Positions 1-9,420 of a stretch of DNA of 64,000 bases are shown piece by piece (positions within the stretch are counted from its first letter, which is position 1; each line of letters starts with the position of its first letter). Origin of the DNA: Sphingobium xanthum (GTDB lineage Bacteria; Pseudomonadota; Alphaproteobacteria; Sphingomonadales; Sphingomonadaceae); assembly GCF_019737615.1 (NCBI RefSeq), contig NZ_JAHKKS010000003.1, positions 448,482 through 512,481 on the forward strand, given 5' to 3'. The position numbers and the translations under genes are program-made. The notes under the pieces were generated by a model, which searched no databases, was not told where the DNA came from, and worked only from the letters and a program-made list of their open reading frames with translations.

Positions 1-2168
1 ACGTCACCCACATCGGCAAGGCGCGGCAGGCCATAATCGGCGAGCCGCATCTTCCCCGGCAGCGAATTGCGATAATTGGGCGATCCGCCAAGCGCCATGG
101 CGAGGCCGAAGATCAGCCCGCCCTCGATCTGCTGGCGGGCGATGCCCGGATTGACGATCGTGCCGAGGTCGGCGACCGCGACCAGTCGCTTCACCGCGAC
201 CCGCCCGCCCGCAAAGCCCGCTTCCACCAGCACGGCGATGTAACCGCCCTTCATCGCGCAGCAGGCAATACCCTGACCACTGCCGCGCACGCCGCCCGAC
301 CAACCGCCGAGCGCCGCCACATTCGTGAGGCATTGCGCCAGCCGGGGATGGCCACCGAGCATCTGGATGCGGAAGGAGAGCGGCTCCACGCCGGCGACGA
401 TCGCCAGCTCGTCGATGAAGCTTTCCGAGAAGAACGTGCCGTAGCTCGCCGCATTGCTGCGCCATCGGCCGACCGGCAGGCCGATATCGGCTGGGAAATG
501 ATCCACGGCGAAATTGGGAATGGCATAAGGCAGGTCCATGCCCGCCACCGCCAGCTCATCCGTCTCCCCCGCCGTCGAGACCAGCGCTTCCTTCCGGCTC
601 TCGCCATGGCCGATGCGGCGCCAGAGCTGCGCGAGCGCGGGCGGCGTCGCCACCTTGGCCGACCAGCCTTCGACAAAGCCGCCCGCCTCGAGCCGCGCGG
701 CCATGCGCGCTTTCGCCGGGGGTCGGGGACAGTCGCGAATGATATCTTCCGAGCGCGACCACATGAGCTGCACCGGCGCCTTCGCCGCGCGGGCGATCAG
801 CGCCGCCTGCACGCCGGCATCCACTTCCATCTTGATGCCGAACGAGCCGCCCGCGAACAGTGGATAGATCGTCACCGACGTCTCGCTGACGCCGAGCGCT
901 CGGGCCACCGCTTCGCGCGCCAGCACCGGCGCCTGGGTCGGCATCCAGAGCTCGATGTCATTGTCGCGGATGCGTGCCGTCGCCGCCATCGGTTCGAGCG
1001 CGAGATGCAGCGCGGGCGCGACCACATAATCTGCGCGCACGATCCGCGCGCCATCGAACACCGGCGCGAGATCGCCCCGGCTGAAATAGCGCCCGCCGTC
1101 ATCGCCCTCGAAAGCGGCGTCCAGCGCGCCCGCGATCGAGCGATCGCTGACCGCCGGGCCGGCCAGCTCGAACACCGGATCCAGCCGGTCGAGCGCCTGA
1201 TTGGCCGCCCACCAGTTGCGCGCCGTCACCGCGACCCAGCCGGTCCCCTCCGGGCGGATCACGCCGATCATGCCGGGCACCTTGCGCGCCGCCGCCTCGT
1301 TGATCGACTTGAGCCGCAAGGCGTTGACCGGGCCTTGCCGGATCGCCGCATAGATCATGTCCGGCAGGCGAATGTCGGCGGCATAATTGGCCGATCCGTC
1401 GATCTTGGCGGGAATGTCGAGGCGCGTGACTTCGCTGCCGATCAGCGCTTCGTCGCGCCCTTCCGGGCGATAGGGCAATACAACCGGCGGTTTGAAGGCG
1501 CCCGCTTCATGCGCCACTTCGCCGATGCGCAGCTTGTTTGTGCCGTCCGAGATGATGCCATTCTCGATGTCACAGCTTTCCCAGGTCACGTCCCAGCGCG
1601 CCGCCGCCGCCATGCAGAGCAGCACGCGCGCTGCTGCGCCCGCCGCGCGCAGATCCTCGTAGAAACTGGGCACGGAGGTCGATCCGCCGGTCAGCATGAG
1701 CATCGAGCTGCGCGCGCGATCGTCGATGAAGCGGTCGCCCCAGTTGCCGAAGCTGCGCTTCACCGGCCCGTCGAACCACTCCCGCGCGAGCAGGCGATTG
1801 GCATAGAGTGGCCCTGGCGGCGCGGGCTGCACGGCGACTGCACGCCAGTCCGCACCCAGCTCGTCCGCCACGATCTGCGCGAACAGCGTGAAGACGCCCT
1901 GGCCGAGCTCAGCCTGCGGCACCATCACGATCACCTGTCCGCCGCGATCCACCTTCACGAAGGCGCCGAACGCGGTCTCGCCCTCGGCGGTATCGGCTTG
2001 CTGATCGTAGCTGCGCGGCCAGAGCGCCCAGGCGAGGGCAAGGCCTCCGCCGACCGCGGCGCCCGTCAGCAATGTCCGGCGGCTCAGGCGCAGGCCGCCG
2101 CCCTTCTCGTCAAGGTACCTGTCCGGCCTCTCAGCCAAAGGCGGGGCTCGCGCGGCCCGCGCCGCCAT
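1..2168 (-). CDS. Xanthine dehydrogenase-family molybdopterin-binding subunit (IorB/CoxL-like), partial
   Basis: Large molybdenum-hydroxylase subunit of the isoquinoline 1-oxidoreductase beta (IorB) type. The reading frame stays open to the left window edge, so the C-terminus, including the catalytic Glu motif of the family, is not visible. The N-terminus carries a twin-arginine-like signal, SRRTLLTGAAVGGG, at residues 29-42, which suggests export. Later blocks such as QAELGQGVFT and GGSFGIKMEVD fit the family. The ATG at 2168 overlaps mrp by 38 bp; a TTG at 2138 is an alternative start. The partner 2Fe-2S subunit is not in the window. The family is clear; the substrate is unknown. Confidence 0.85.
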   Translation of the reverse strand, partial: MAARAARAPPLAERPDRYLDEKGGGLRLSRRTLLTGAAVGGGLALAWALWPRSYDQQADTAEGETAFGAFVKVDRGGQVIVMVPQAELGQGVFTLFAQIVADELGADWRAVAVQPAPPGPLYANRLLAREWFDGPVKRSFGNWGDRFIDDRARSSMLMLTGGSTSVPSFYEDLRAAGAAARVLLCMAAAARWDVTWESCDIENGIISDGTNKLRIGEVAHEAGAFKPPVVLPYRPEGRDEALIGSEVTRLDIPAKIDGSANYAADIRLPDMIYAAIRQGPVNALRLKSINEAAARKVPGMIGVIRPEGTGWVAVTARNWWAANQALDRLDPVFELAGPAVSDRSIAGALDAAFEGDDGGRYFSRGDLAPVFDGARIVRADYVVAPALHLALEPMAATARIRDNDIELWMPTQAPVLAREAVARALGVSETSVTIYPLFAGGSFGIKMEVDAGVQAALIARAAKAPVQLMWSRSEDIIRDCPRPPAKARMAARLEAGGFVEGWSAKVATPPALAQLWRRIGHGESRKEALVSTAGETDELAVAGMDLPYAIPNFAVDHFPADIGLPVGRWRSNAASYGTFFSESFIDELAIVAGVEPLSFRIQMLGGHPRLAQCLTNVAALGGWSGGVRGSGQGIACCAMKGGYIAVLVEAGFAGGRVAVKRLVAVADLGTIVNPGIARQQIEGGLIFGLAMALGGSPNYRNSLPGKMRLADYGLPRLADVGD

Positions 2169-3150
2169 CCAGCCAGCGCGCCACGCGCTCGGCAATGGCG
2201 CGGAAGGGTTGGCCGATCACGCCATCTTCGGCGGCCGGCGGCATGCCGTTGTCCGATGCCGTGCGCACCGCGATGTCGAGCGGTACGCGGCCAAGGAACG
2301 GCAGGCCGAGCCGCGCCGCATCCGCTTCCGCGCCGCCGCTGCCGAACGGGTCCGACACCTCGCCGCAATGCGGGCAGACATAGCCCGACATATTCTCGAC
2401 CATGCCGATCACCGGCACCTTCGCCTGATCGAAGAAGCTGATCGCGCGCGCGGCATCGATCAGCGCCAGATCCTGCGGGGTCGAGATAATCACCGCGCCG
2501 GCCGGCTTGTACTTCTGGATCATCGTCAGCTGCACGTCGCCCGTGCCCGGCGGCAGATCGACGATCAGGATCTCCGTGCCGCGCCAGTCTGCATCGATGA
2601 GCTGGCCGAGTGCATTGCCCGCCATCGGCCCGCGCCAGGCGATCGCCTGGCCGGGCTTGGCGAGATGCCCCATGGAAAGCATCGGCACGCCATGCTCGTT
2701 CGGCACGGGAATGAGCCGGCTGCCCTCGGCCTGCGGCTTGACACCTTCGCTGTCGAGCAAGCGCGGGAGCGAAGGACCGTAAATGTCCGCATCGACCATG
2801 CCGACCTTCTTGCCGAGGCGCTTGAGCGCCACGGCGAGATTGACCGAAAGCGTGGACTTGCCGACGCCGCCCTTGCCCGATCCGACCGCGACGATCAGCG
2901 GCCGGGCCGATCGCTCGGCGGTCATCGCGATGCGCACGTCGGATATGCCGGGCTCGATCTCGCCCGCCGCCTTGATGCGCGCCGCGAAGGCATCGCGCTC
3001 GGCCGCTTCCAGCTCGCTCACGTCGAGGACGAGGCTCAGCACCCCGTCCTTCTGGCGCAGGCCGCTCACACGCCCGGGGGCGATGGCGTCGATCCGTGCG
3101 GCCAAAGCTGCATCCACGGCCGTCCCGGCCTCTCTCGCTGCGTCACTCAT
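2131..3150 (-). CDS. mrp: Iron-sulfur cluster carrier protein Mrp/ApbC
   Basis: Cytosolic P-loop ATPase that carries and delivers [4Fe-4S] clusters. The 339-residue protein has an N-terminal DUF59-like region (about 1-75), a deviant Walker A GSGKGGVGKS at 90-99, the VDLPPGTGD block near 197-205, and the cluster-binding CPHC motif at 259-262, as in the Mrp/NBP35 family. The ATG at 3150 places the start before the DUF59-like domain; the frame is open further upstream but that stretch has no family resemblance. It is followed by an overlapping molybdopterin oxidoreductase gene and is divergent from hflK. Supplying clusters to Fe-S enzymes is the expected role. Confidence 0.95.
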   Translation of the reverse strand: MSDAAREAGTAVDAALAARIDAIAPGRVSGLRQKDGVLSLVLDVSELEAAERDAFAARIKAAGEIEPGISDVRIAMTAERSARPLIVAVGSGKGGVGKSTLSVNLAVALKRLGKKVGMVDADIYGPSLPRLLDSEGVKPQAEGSRLIPVPNEHGVPMLSMGHLAKPGQAIAWRGPMAGNALGQLIDADWRGTEILIVDLPPGTGDVQLTMIQKYKPAGAVIISTPQDLALIDAARAISFFDQAKVPVIGMVENMSGYVCPHCGEVSDPFGSGGAEADAARLGLPFLGRVPLDIAVRTASDNGMPPAAEDGVIGQPFRAIAERVARWLDGGAGRASPAFG

Positions 3151-3276
3151 GGGGCGCGCTTTAAACTGATCGGTGCCGCCGCGCAAAGCGCCGCAAGGCG
3201 GTTTTTGTGACATGTGCGCGATATTATTGGGGGCACGGCCCTGTATTTCCTCGGATAGCGTCCCTATACAAGCGGC

Positions 3277-4383
3277 ATGGACACTGACATGACGCAGCGC
3301 CCCGGCCAGGCCTCGGCGATGAGCGAAGGCGGCCCGTGGGGCAGCAGGGACGAGGACAATGGCGGCAAGGGCGAAGGCGGCCCCCGCAATCCGTGGAACC
3401 CGCCGCCGCGCGGCGACGAGCCGGGAGGACGCGGCCCACGCGGCCCCAGCGCCATCGACGAACTGCTGCGCCGCGCGCGGGACAGCTTCGGCGGCGGCTT
3501 GCCGAACGGCCCGCGTGGTCGCGCGCTCTGGCCGTTCATCGCCGGTGCCGTCGTGCTCATCTGGATCGGCACGACCAGCTTCCATCGCATCGGCCCGCAG
3601 GAGCGCGGCGTCGTCTCGCTGCTCGGCAGCTACAGCAAGACACTCGAGCCGGGCATCGGCATCACGCTGCCGGCACCGTTCGAAAGCGTCACCGTGGTCG
3701 ACATCGAGGAAATTCGCACGATCGATCTCGGATCGGCCGGCAACGAGGCGGAAAAGCTGGTGCTGACCGCCGACCAGAACATCATCAATCTGGGCTATTC
3801 GGTGCGCTGGAACATCAGCGATCCGACGCAATATGCCTTCCAGATCGCCGACCCGGACGCGACGCTCAATGAAGTCGCCGAATCCGCCATGCGCGCCGTG
3901 ATCGCGACCGTGTCGCTGACCGACGCCATGGGCGCCGGGCGCAACGCGATCGAGAGCCAGGTGCAGGAGCGGATGCAGAACATCCTCAACACCTATCGCG
4001 CCGGCATCCGCATCCAGGGCGTGGCGATCAAGCAGGCCGACCCGCCGGATCAGGTCAATGACGCCTTCAAGGAAGTGACCGCCGCGCAGCAGGCGGCCGA
4101 AACATACATCAACCAGGCGCAGGCCTATGCCCAGCAGCTCTCCGCCCAGTCGCAGGGTGAGGCGGCCGCGTTCGACGCGGTCTATGAGCAGTACAGGCTC
4201 GCGCCCGACGTGACCCGGCGGCGCATGTATTATGAGACGATGGAAAAGGTGCTTTCCGGCGTGAACAAGACGATCGTCGAAACCGGTAACGTGACGCCGT
4301 ATCTGCCGCTCCCCGCCGTGCGCGCCAATCGCACGACCACGGTAGAAGCCCAGCCGCAGCCTCGGCAGGGAGGCGGCCAGTGA
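3277..4383 (+). CDS. hflK: FtsH protease modulator HflK
   Basis: SPFH/prohibitin-family inner-membrane protein that forms the HflKC complex around the FtsH protease. The 368-residue protein has a Gly/Pro-rich cytoplasmic N-terminus (1-80), one membrane segment at about 84-102, then the SPFH domain and a coiled region rich in Ala and Gln, ending in a disordered tail. The ATG at 3277 is used; ATG 3289 is an alternative, and neither has a strong Shine-Dalgarno sequence. It overlaps hflC by 4 bp (GTGA), so the pair is translationally coupled. The 126 bp upstream, shared with divergent mrp, should hold both promoters. Confidence 0.96.
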   Translation: MDTDMTQRPGQASAMSEGGPWGSRDEDNGGKGEGGPRNPWNPPPRGDEPGGRGPRGPSAIDELLRRARDSFGGGLPNGPRGRALWPFIAGAVVLIWIGTTSFHRIGPQERGVVSLLGSYSKTLEPGIGITLPAPFESVTVVDIEEIRTIDLGSAGNEAEKLVLTADQNIINLGYSVRWNISDPTQYAFQIADPDATLNEVAESAMRAVIATVSLTDAMGAGRNAIESQVQERMQNILNTYRAGIRIQGVAIKQADPPDQVNDAFKEVTAAQQAAETYINQAQAYAQQLSAQSQGEAAAFDAVYEQYRLAPDVTRRRMYYETMEKVLSGVNKTIVETGNVTPYLPLPAVRANRTTTVEAQPQPRQGGGQ

Positions 4384-5225
4384 ACCTCTCGGCCCGCAAC
4401 CCCATCGCGCTCGCCGTTCTGGCGACCATCGCGCTGTTCCTGATCGGCAGCACCTTCTCGATCGTGCCCGAGACGCGCCAGGCCGTCGTACTGCGGCTCG
4501 GCGAAGTGAAACGCATCTATAATCCGTACAAGCCCAACGAAGTGTTCGGCGCGACCGGCGCCGGGCTCAAGGTGCGCATCCCGTTCTTCGATCAGGTGGT
4601 CTGGATCGACAAGCGCGTCCAGTCGGTCACCATGGAGCGCCAGCAAGTGCTCTCGACCGATCAGCTGCGCCTGCAGGTCGATGCCTTCGCGCGCTACCGC
4701 ATCGTCAATCCGCAGCGCATGTATATCGCCGCAGGGAACGAGGAGCGCGTCAAGGATGCACTCCGCCCGATCCTCGGCTCGGCCCTGCGTAACGAGCTGG
4801 GCAAGCGTCGCGCGGATCTGCTGCTCAGCCCCGAGCGGGGCGAGGTGATGACCAACATTCGCCGCAGCCTCGATCGTGTCGCCGCGCAATATGGCGCCGA
4901 GATCGTCGATGTGCGGATCATGCGCACAGACCTGCCGGACGGCGCCCCGCTGCAGAGCGCCTTCCAGCGCATGCGCTCGGCGCGCGAGCAGGAGGCGCTA
5001 ACCATCCGCGCAGAAGGCGCCAGGCGTGCGCAGGAAATCCGCGGCCAGGCCGATGCCGACGCCGCGCGCGTCTATGCCGCCAGCTTCGGCAAGGACCCGC
5101 AATTCTATGATTTCTACCGGGCCATGCAGTCCTATCGGATCAGCTTCGCCCAGCAGAATGAAGGCGAAACGAGCGCGGTGCTGTCCGCGGACAATGACTA
5201 TCTCCGCCAGTTCAGGGGGCGCTGA
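4380..5225 (+). CDS. hflC: Protease modulator HflC
   Basis: Second SPFH protein of the HflKC complex, anchored by one N-terminal membrane helix (about residues 8-26) with its large domain outside the cytoplasm. At 281 residues it has normal length. The GTG start at 4380 lies within the hflK stop (GTGA), giving a 4-bp overlap and equal-stoichiometry expression. The SPFH core is followed by a helical stretch with many Arg, Glu and Ala residues (IRAEGARRAQEIRGQADADA region), as in known HflC. A 9-bp stem hairpin at 5237-5257 follows just downstream without a T tract. Confidence 0.96.
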   Translation: MNLSARNPIALAVLATIALFLIGSTFSIVPETRQAVVLRLGEVKRIYNPYKPNEVFGATGAGLKVRIPFFDQVVWIDKRVQSVTMERQQVLSTDQLRLQVDAFARYRIVNPQRMYIAAGNEERVKDALRPILGSALRNELGKRRADLLLSPERGEVMTNIRRSLDRVAAQYGAEIVDVRIMRTDLPDGAPLQSAFQRMRSAREQEALTIRAEGARRAQEIRGQADADAARVYAASFGKDPQFYDFYRAMQSYRISFAQQNEGETSAVLSADNDYLRQFRGR

Positions 5226-5377
5226 TTTCGTGGGCCGGCGCTGGAACGTCCAGCGCCGCCGCTCATTCAATGCCGGTTAATCCGGCACGCGCCATGGCCC
5301 GGACAAGGTCGCGACAATTTTCCGGTCGGGACCGCGAGGGGCCTGATGACGGACATTTGATGAGAGGAAGGTTTTTC

Positions 5378-6874
5378 GTGCGCTACGCTTACGCCATCAC
5401 AGCAGCCCTGCTTGTCGGCGGAACCACGCTGGCCCTGACGTCCAATTCGACCAGCGTGATCGCCCAGACTGCCCAGAATGAAGGCATGGCCGCCGCCGCT
5501 CCGCGCGGCGCCCCGGTCAGCCTTGCCGACATGGTCCAAAAGCTGCAACCCGCCGTGGTCAATATCTCGACCCGCCAGCGCGTGCAGGTCCAGAATCCCT
5601 TCGCCGGAACGCCGTTCGGCGGCCTGTTCGGCGGTGACCAGCCGCAGACTCGCCAGGCGCAATCGCTCGGCTCCGGCTTCATCATCTCGGCCGACGGCTA
5701 TGTCGTGACCAACAATCACGTCGTGGCGCCTGGCGCGCGCGGCGCATCTGTCGATGCGATCACCGTCACCCTGCCGGATCGCACCGAATATGAGGCGAAG
5801 CTGGTCGGCACCGATCCGCGCTCCGACCTTGCCGTGCTCAAAATCACCACCAACAAGCCGCTGCCGTTCGTCAAGTTCGGCGATTCCACCAAGTCGCGCG
5901 TCGGCGACTGGGTTGTGGCGATCGGCAATCCCTTCGGCATCGGCAGCACGGTGACCGCAGGCATCATCTCCGCGCTTCACCGCAACACCGGTGGCGCCGA
6001 GCGCTTCATCCAGACCGATGCCTCGATCAATCAGGGCAATTCGGGTGGCCCGATGTTCGACATGAATGGCAATGTGATCGGCATCAATTCGCAGATTCTG
6101 TCGCCCACCGGCGGCAATGTCGGCATCGGCTTCGCGATTCCCGCCGAGCAGGCCGTCTCGGTGATCGAGACCCTGCGCTCCGGCGGCAGCGTGAAGCGCG
6201 GCTATCTCGGCATCCAGATCAGCCCGGTCTCCGAGGATCTGGCCGATTCGCTCGGCCTGCCCAAGAATCGCGGCGAGTTCGTCCAGTCGGTCGAGGCCGG
6301 CAAGGGCGCCGACAAGGCCGGCATCAAGGCAGGCGATGTCATCGTCAAAGTCAACAATGTCGAGGTGACGCCGGACGAGACGCTGTCCTACATCGTCTCA
6401 GGTTTGCCGGTGAACACCACCGTGCCGATCGAGCTGATGCGCAACGGCAAGTCCATGACCGTCCGCGCGCTGATCGGCGAGCGGCCGCCCGAGGATCAGC
6501 TCGCCAATTTCGCGCAGCCCTCGGAGGACGATTTCTCCGATCAGGATGCGCAGAGCACGCGCCAGGCGTCCCAGCAACTGCTTGGCCTCGCCGTGCAGGC
6601 GCTGACGCCCACGATTGCCCAGCAGCTCGGCATCCCGGCCGAGACCAAGGGCGTGGTGATCTCGGCGGTCGATCCTTCGACCGACGCAGGCGCCAAGGGT
6701 CTGCGTCGCGGCGACGTGGTCATGATGGCCAATGGCGCGCCCGTCGCCAGCGAAGCCGATCTCGGCAAGGCGGCGCAGGCGGCCAAGGACGCCAAGCGCA
6801 ACGCCGTGCTGCTGCAGGTCCTGCGTCGCGGCGCCCCGGCCGCCTTCGTGCCGATCCGCTTGCGCGGCCAGTAA
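5378..6874 (+). CDS. degP: Do-family periplasmic serine endoprotease (DegP/HtrA)
   Basis: Periplasmic protease/chaperone with a signal peptide at the N-terminus, a trypsin-like domain and two PDZ domains. The triad is visible: His114 (NNHVV), Asp150 (RSDLAVL) and Ser222 (QGNSGGP). The PDZ domains lie near 255-345 and 400-490. I chose the GTG at 5378 because AGGAAGG lies 6 nt upstream and the protein then begins MRYAYAITAALLVGG, directly a signal peptide. ATG 5360 would contain this ribosome site inside the gene. It lies downstream of hflKC, so membrane and envelope quality control are neighbours. An intrinsic terminator follows. Confidence 0.95.
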   Translation: MRYAYAITAALLVGGTTLALTSNSTSVIAQTAQNEGMAAAAPRGAPVSLADMVQKLQPAVVNISTRQRVQVQNPFAGTPFGGLFGGDQPQTRQAQSLGSGFIISADGYVVTNNHVVAPGARGASVDAITVTLPDRTEYEAKLVGTDPRSDLAVLKITTNKPLPFVKFGDSTKSRVGDWVVAIGNPFGIGSTVTAGIISALHRNTGGAERFIQTDASINQGNSGGPMFDMNGNVIGINSQILSPTGGNVGIGFAIPAEQAVSVIETLRSGGSVKRGYLGIQISPVSEDLADSLGLPKNRGEFVQSVEAGKGADKAGIKAGDVIVKVNNVEVTPDETLSYIVSGLPVNTTVPIELMRNGKSMTVRALIGERPPEDQLANFAQPSEDDFSDQDAQSTRQASQQLLGLAVQALTPTIAQQLGIPAETKGVVISAVDPSTDAGAKGLRRGDVVMMANGAPVASEADLGKAAQAAKDAKRNAVLLQVLRRGAPAAFVPIRLRGQ

Positions 6875-6900
6875 GGCCGGTCGACAATCGAATACAGGAA

Positions 6901-6932
6901 GGGCGCGGCGTAAAATCCGCGCCCTTTTTTTT
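6901..6932 (+). terminator. Rho-independent terminator after degP
   Basis: An 8-bp perfect GC stem (gggcgcgg at 6901-6908 with ccgcgccc at 6917-6924), an 8-nt loop and then eight T residues (6925-6932), 27 bp after the degP stop. This is a classical intrinsic terminator. Confidence 0.93.
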
Positions 6933-6936
6933 AAGT

Positions 6937-7097
6937 CGCCCCTCCCTTTCGAGGGAGGGCGTATCAGGTCGGTCATGCCCCCGGCATGACCTAAACAGTG
7001 CGGGGCACTGTTTACCTGATGCGGGGTGGGTGTCGCGCAGCGATCTACAACGCCGAAGCACCACCCCAACCCCTCCTCTGAAGAAGAGGGGCTAAAG
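6937..7097. repeat. Composite palindromic repeat with a nested three-way-junction element
   Basis: The outer unit starts with a C/G-rich hairpin (6937-6961) and ends with another (about 7066-7093). It shares sequence with the unit at 8787-8888, for example the gggtgggtgtcgcg block and the ccaccccaacccctcc block. Inserted between its arms is a 58-bp element, 6963-7020, which has outer arms atcaggt/acctgat enclosing two perfect 9-bp-stem hairpins (6971-6991 and 6993-7013). A second copy of this inner element lies at 55380-55439. No coding potential is evident. Confidence 0.8.
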
Positions 7098-7162
7098 AGA
7101 AGGCTCGTCATCGCGGCGGAAGCTGGTATTTCCCGTCGGGAACCCTCGCGAAGGAGATCAGC

Positions 7163-8779
7163 ATGAGCGACGACACCGGCATCTTCATCGGCCTGGGTGG
7201 CGGGCAACCGCAAAATCTCGTGCTGCGCCGGGCCAATCGGCACGGGCTCATCGCCGGCGCGACGGGCACGGGCAAGACGGTGACCTTGCAGGGCATTGCC
7301 GAGAGCTTCTCCGCGCGCGGCGTCCCAGTGTTCATGGCGGACGTGAAGGGCGATCTCGCCGGCATTTCCATGGCCGGATCGCCGACCGCCAAGAACGCCG
7401 ACAAGCTGACCGCCCGCGCGCAGGAAATCGGCCTCACCGATTATGCCTATGCCGACAATCCGGCGATGTTCTGGGATCTCTATGGCGAGCAGGGCCATCC
7501 GATCCGCACGACCATCTCGGAAATGGGGCCGCTGCTCCTGGCCCGCTTGATGGACCTCAACGAGGTGCAGGAAGGCGTGCTCACCATCGCCTTCCGCTTC
7601 GCGGACGAACAGGGCCTGCTGCTCCTCAATCTCGACGATCTCCAATCGATGCTGGCTTATTGCGCCGAGAATGCCGATGCGCTGACGACGAAGTACGGCA
7701 ACGTCACCAAGGCGACCGTCGGCACGATCCAGCGCCAATTGCTCCAGCTCGACAGCCAGGGCGGTGGCCGGTTCTTCGGCGAGCCGGCGCTCGACATTCA
7801 CGATTTCATCAAGGTGGACGAGAAGGGCCGCGGCTATATCAACGTGCTGGCCGCCGACAAGCTGATGCAGAGTCCCAAGCTCTACGCGACCTTCCTGCTC
7901 TGGTTGCTCTCCGAACTGTTCCAGACGCTCCCGGAGATCGGCGATCCCGACAAGCCGGTGCTGGTCTTCTTCTTCGACGAGGCGCATCTGCTGTTCGACG
8001 ACGCACCCAAGGCGCTGGTCGACAAGATCGAGCAGGTCGTGCGCCTCATCCGCTCGAAAGGCGTCGGCGTCTATTTCGTCACGCAGAACCCGATCGACAT
8101 TCCCGAGGAAGTGGCAGGGCAACTCGGCAATCGCGTCCAGCATGCCCTGCGCGCCTTCACGCCGCGCGACCAGAAGGCGGTGAAGGCCGCGGCCGAGACG
8201 TTCCGCGCCAATCCCGACATCGATGTCGAGACGGCCATCACCGAATTGAAAGTCGGCGAAGCGCTGGTGTCACTACTGCAGGAAGACGGCTCACCCTCGA
8301 TCGTCCAGCGCACGCTGATCGCGCCGCCGCGCTCCCGGCTCGGCCCGCTCGAGCCCAAGGAGCGCGCCATCATCAAGTCCATTTCGCCCTGCGACGGCAA
8401 ATATGACGAGGAAATCGATCGCGAATCGGCTGAGGAAATCCTCGCCGCGCGCGGCGAAGCCGCCGCTGCCGCCGCGACAGCCGCCAAGGCGCAGGTCGAA
8501 GCCGACAAGGCCGCCGCCGCGCAGGCCAAGGTCGAGGCCAAACAGCGCGAGGCGCAACTCAAGGAACAGGCCCGCGCCGATGCCGCCGCCGCGCGTGAGG
8601 CCGCCAAGCCCGGCGCGTTCGATCGTGCCGTCCAGTCCGCGACCCGCTCCGCCGCCTCCTCGGTCGGCCGTCAGGTCGCCAACGAGATCGGCCGCGCCGT
8701 CTTCGGCGGCACCAGCCGCAAGAGCGGCGGGATCGTCGGCAGCCTCGTGCGCGGGGTACTGGGGAGTTTGTTCAAATAG
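7163..8779 (+). CDS. HerA-like DUF853 family ATPase
   Basis: P-loop ATPase of the DUF853 (YjgR-like) group of the HerA/FtsK superfamily. The 538-residue protein has Walker A GATGTGKT at 32-39, the Walker B-like block [13 protein letters not shown] in mid-protein, and the arginine-rich stretch [15 protein letters not shown] that the family shares. The C-terminal 120 residues are an Ala/Lys/Glu-rich, probably coiled, segment followed by a short Gly/Ser tail. A good ribosome site (GAAGGAG) precedes the ATG. It is a single gene between two copies of the same repeat class. The cellular role of DUF853 is poorly known; DNA-linked ATPase activity is only inferred. Confidence 0.88.
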   Translation: MSDDTGIFIGLGGGQPQNLVLRRANRHGLIAGATGTGKTVTLQGIAESFSARGVPVFMADVKGDLAGISMAGSPTAKNADKLTARAQEIGLTDYAYADNPAMFWDLYGEQGHPIRTTISEMGPLLLARLMDLNEVQEGVLTIAFRFADEQGLLLLNLDDLQSMLAYCAENADALTTKYGNVTKATVGTIQRQLLQLDSQGGGRFFGEPALDIHDFIKVDEKGRGYINVLAADKLMQSPKLYATFLLWLLSELFQTLPEIGDPDKPVLVFFFDEAHLLFDDAPKALVDKIEQVVRLIRSKGVGVYFVTQNPIDIPEEVAGQLGNRVQHALRAFTPRDQKAVKAAAETFRANPDIDVETAITELKVGEALVSLLQEDGSPSIVQRTLIAPPRSRLGPLEPKERAIIKSISPCDGKYDEEIDRESAEEILAARGEAAAAAATAAKAQVEADKAAAAQAKVEAKQREAQLKEQARADAAAAREAAKPGAFDRAVQSATRSAASSVGRQVANEIGRAVFGGTSRKSGGIVGSLVRGVLGSLFK

Positions 8780-8786
8780 CGTTCCT

Positions 8787-8888
8787 TAGCCCCTCCCTTT
8801 CAAGGGAGGGGTTGGGGGTGGGTGTCGCGAAGCGATCGGAGCGAGGCCCAAGCCCCACCCCAACCCCTCCCCTGAAGGGGAGGGGCTA
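8787..8888. repeat. GC-rich palindromic intergenic repeat
   Basis: About 100 bp between the DUF853 gene and queF. Two C-run/G-run hairpins (8787-8811 and 8865-8888) flank a middle stem pairing the ttgggggtggg block with the cccaccccaa block, again a three-way-junction layout. It is the uninterrupted form of the outer unit seen at 6937-7097. Elements with this kind of wording are common between genes of sphingomonads. It could also act as a bidirectional terminator for the convergent neighbours. Confidence 0.85.
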
Positions 8889-8897
8889 GGAGTAGAA

Positions 8898-9344
8898 TTA
8901 CCCCCGTCCGCGATAGCCCTGCACACCCTGATCCGGCACCCACACGCCCTCGATCGGCGGCCCCGACTGCCAGAACACGTCGATGGGAATGCCGCCGCGC
9001 GGATACCAATAGCCGCCGATGCGCAGCCAGAGCGGCTTCATCTCGTCGAACAGCCGCTGGCCGATGCCGACCGTGCAATCTTCATGAAACGCGCCATGAT
9101 TGCGAAAGCTGCTCAGGAACAACTTCAGCGCCTTGGATTCGACAATCGTCTCGCCGGGCACATAGTCGATCACCAGATGCGCGAAATCGGGCTGGCCGGT
9201 GATCGGGCAGAGCGAGGTGAATTCCGGCGCCGAGAAGCGGATCAGATAGGGCGAGCCGGGGCGGGGATTGGGCACATAATCGAGCACCGCTTCTTCCGGA
9301 CTGGCGGGGAGCGTGCTGGACTGGCCGAGATGCTTGAGTGTCAT
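8898..9344 (-). CDS. queF: NADPH-dependent 7-cyano-7-deazaguanine reductase QueF
   Basis: Reduces preQ0 to preQ1 in queuosine tRNA modification, a rare nitrile-to-amine reduction. At 148 residues this is the short type I (unimodular) form of the T-fold family. The active-site Cys lies in [13 protein letters not shown], and the NADPH-binding motif [14 protein letters not shown] follows. The ATG at 9344 begins [10 protein letters not shown]. It is divergent from sseA. No other queuosine gene is in the window. Confidence 0.96.
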   Translation of the reverse strand: MTLKHLGQSSTLPASPEEAVLDYVPNPRPGSPYLIRFSAPEFTSLCPITGQPDFAHLVIDYVPGETIVESKALKLFLSSFRNHGAFHEDCTVGIGQRLFDEMKPLWLRIGGYWYPRGGIPIDVFWQSGPPIEGVWVPDQGVQGYRGRG

Positions 9345-9420
9345 GGCCGCGCCTTTAATATGAATCCGGGCCCGCGCGAACCCCCTTGCATGGGCCGTCG
9401 ATTGGCGCGAGGGCTTGGCC

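Noticed and set aside
333..2441. 702-codon plus-strand ORF
   Set aside because: Antisense to the molybdopterin oxidoreductase and the mrp end. No recognisable motif.
5237..5257. Hairpin after hflC as an intrinsic terminator
   Set aside because: The 9-bp stem is perfect but no T tract follows, so factor-independent termination is unlikely.
8787..8888. Repeats as a small CRISPR array
   Set aside because: Only palindromic arms repeat; there are no regular spacers or cas genes.
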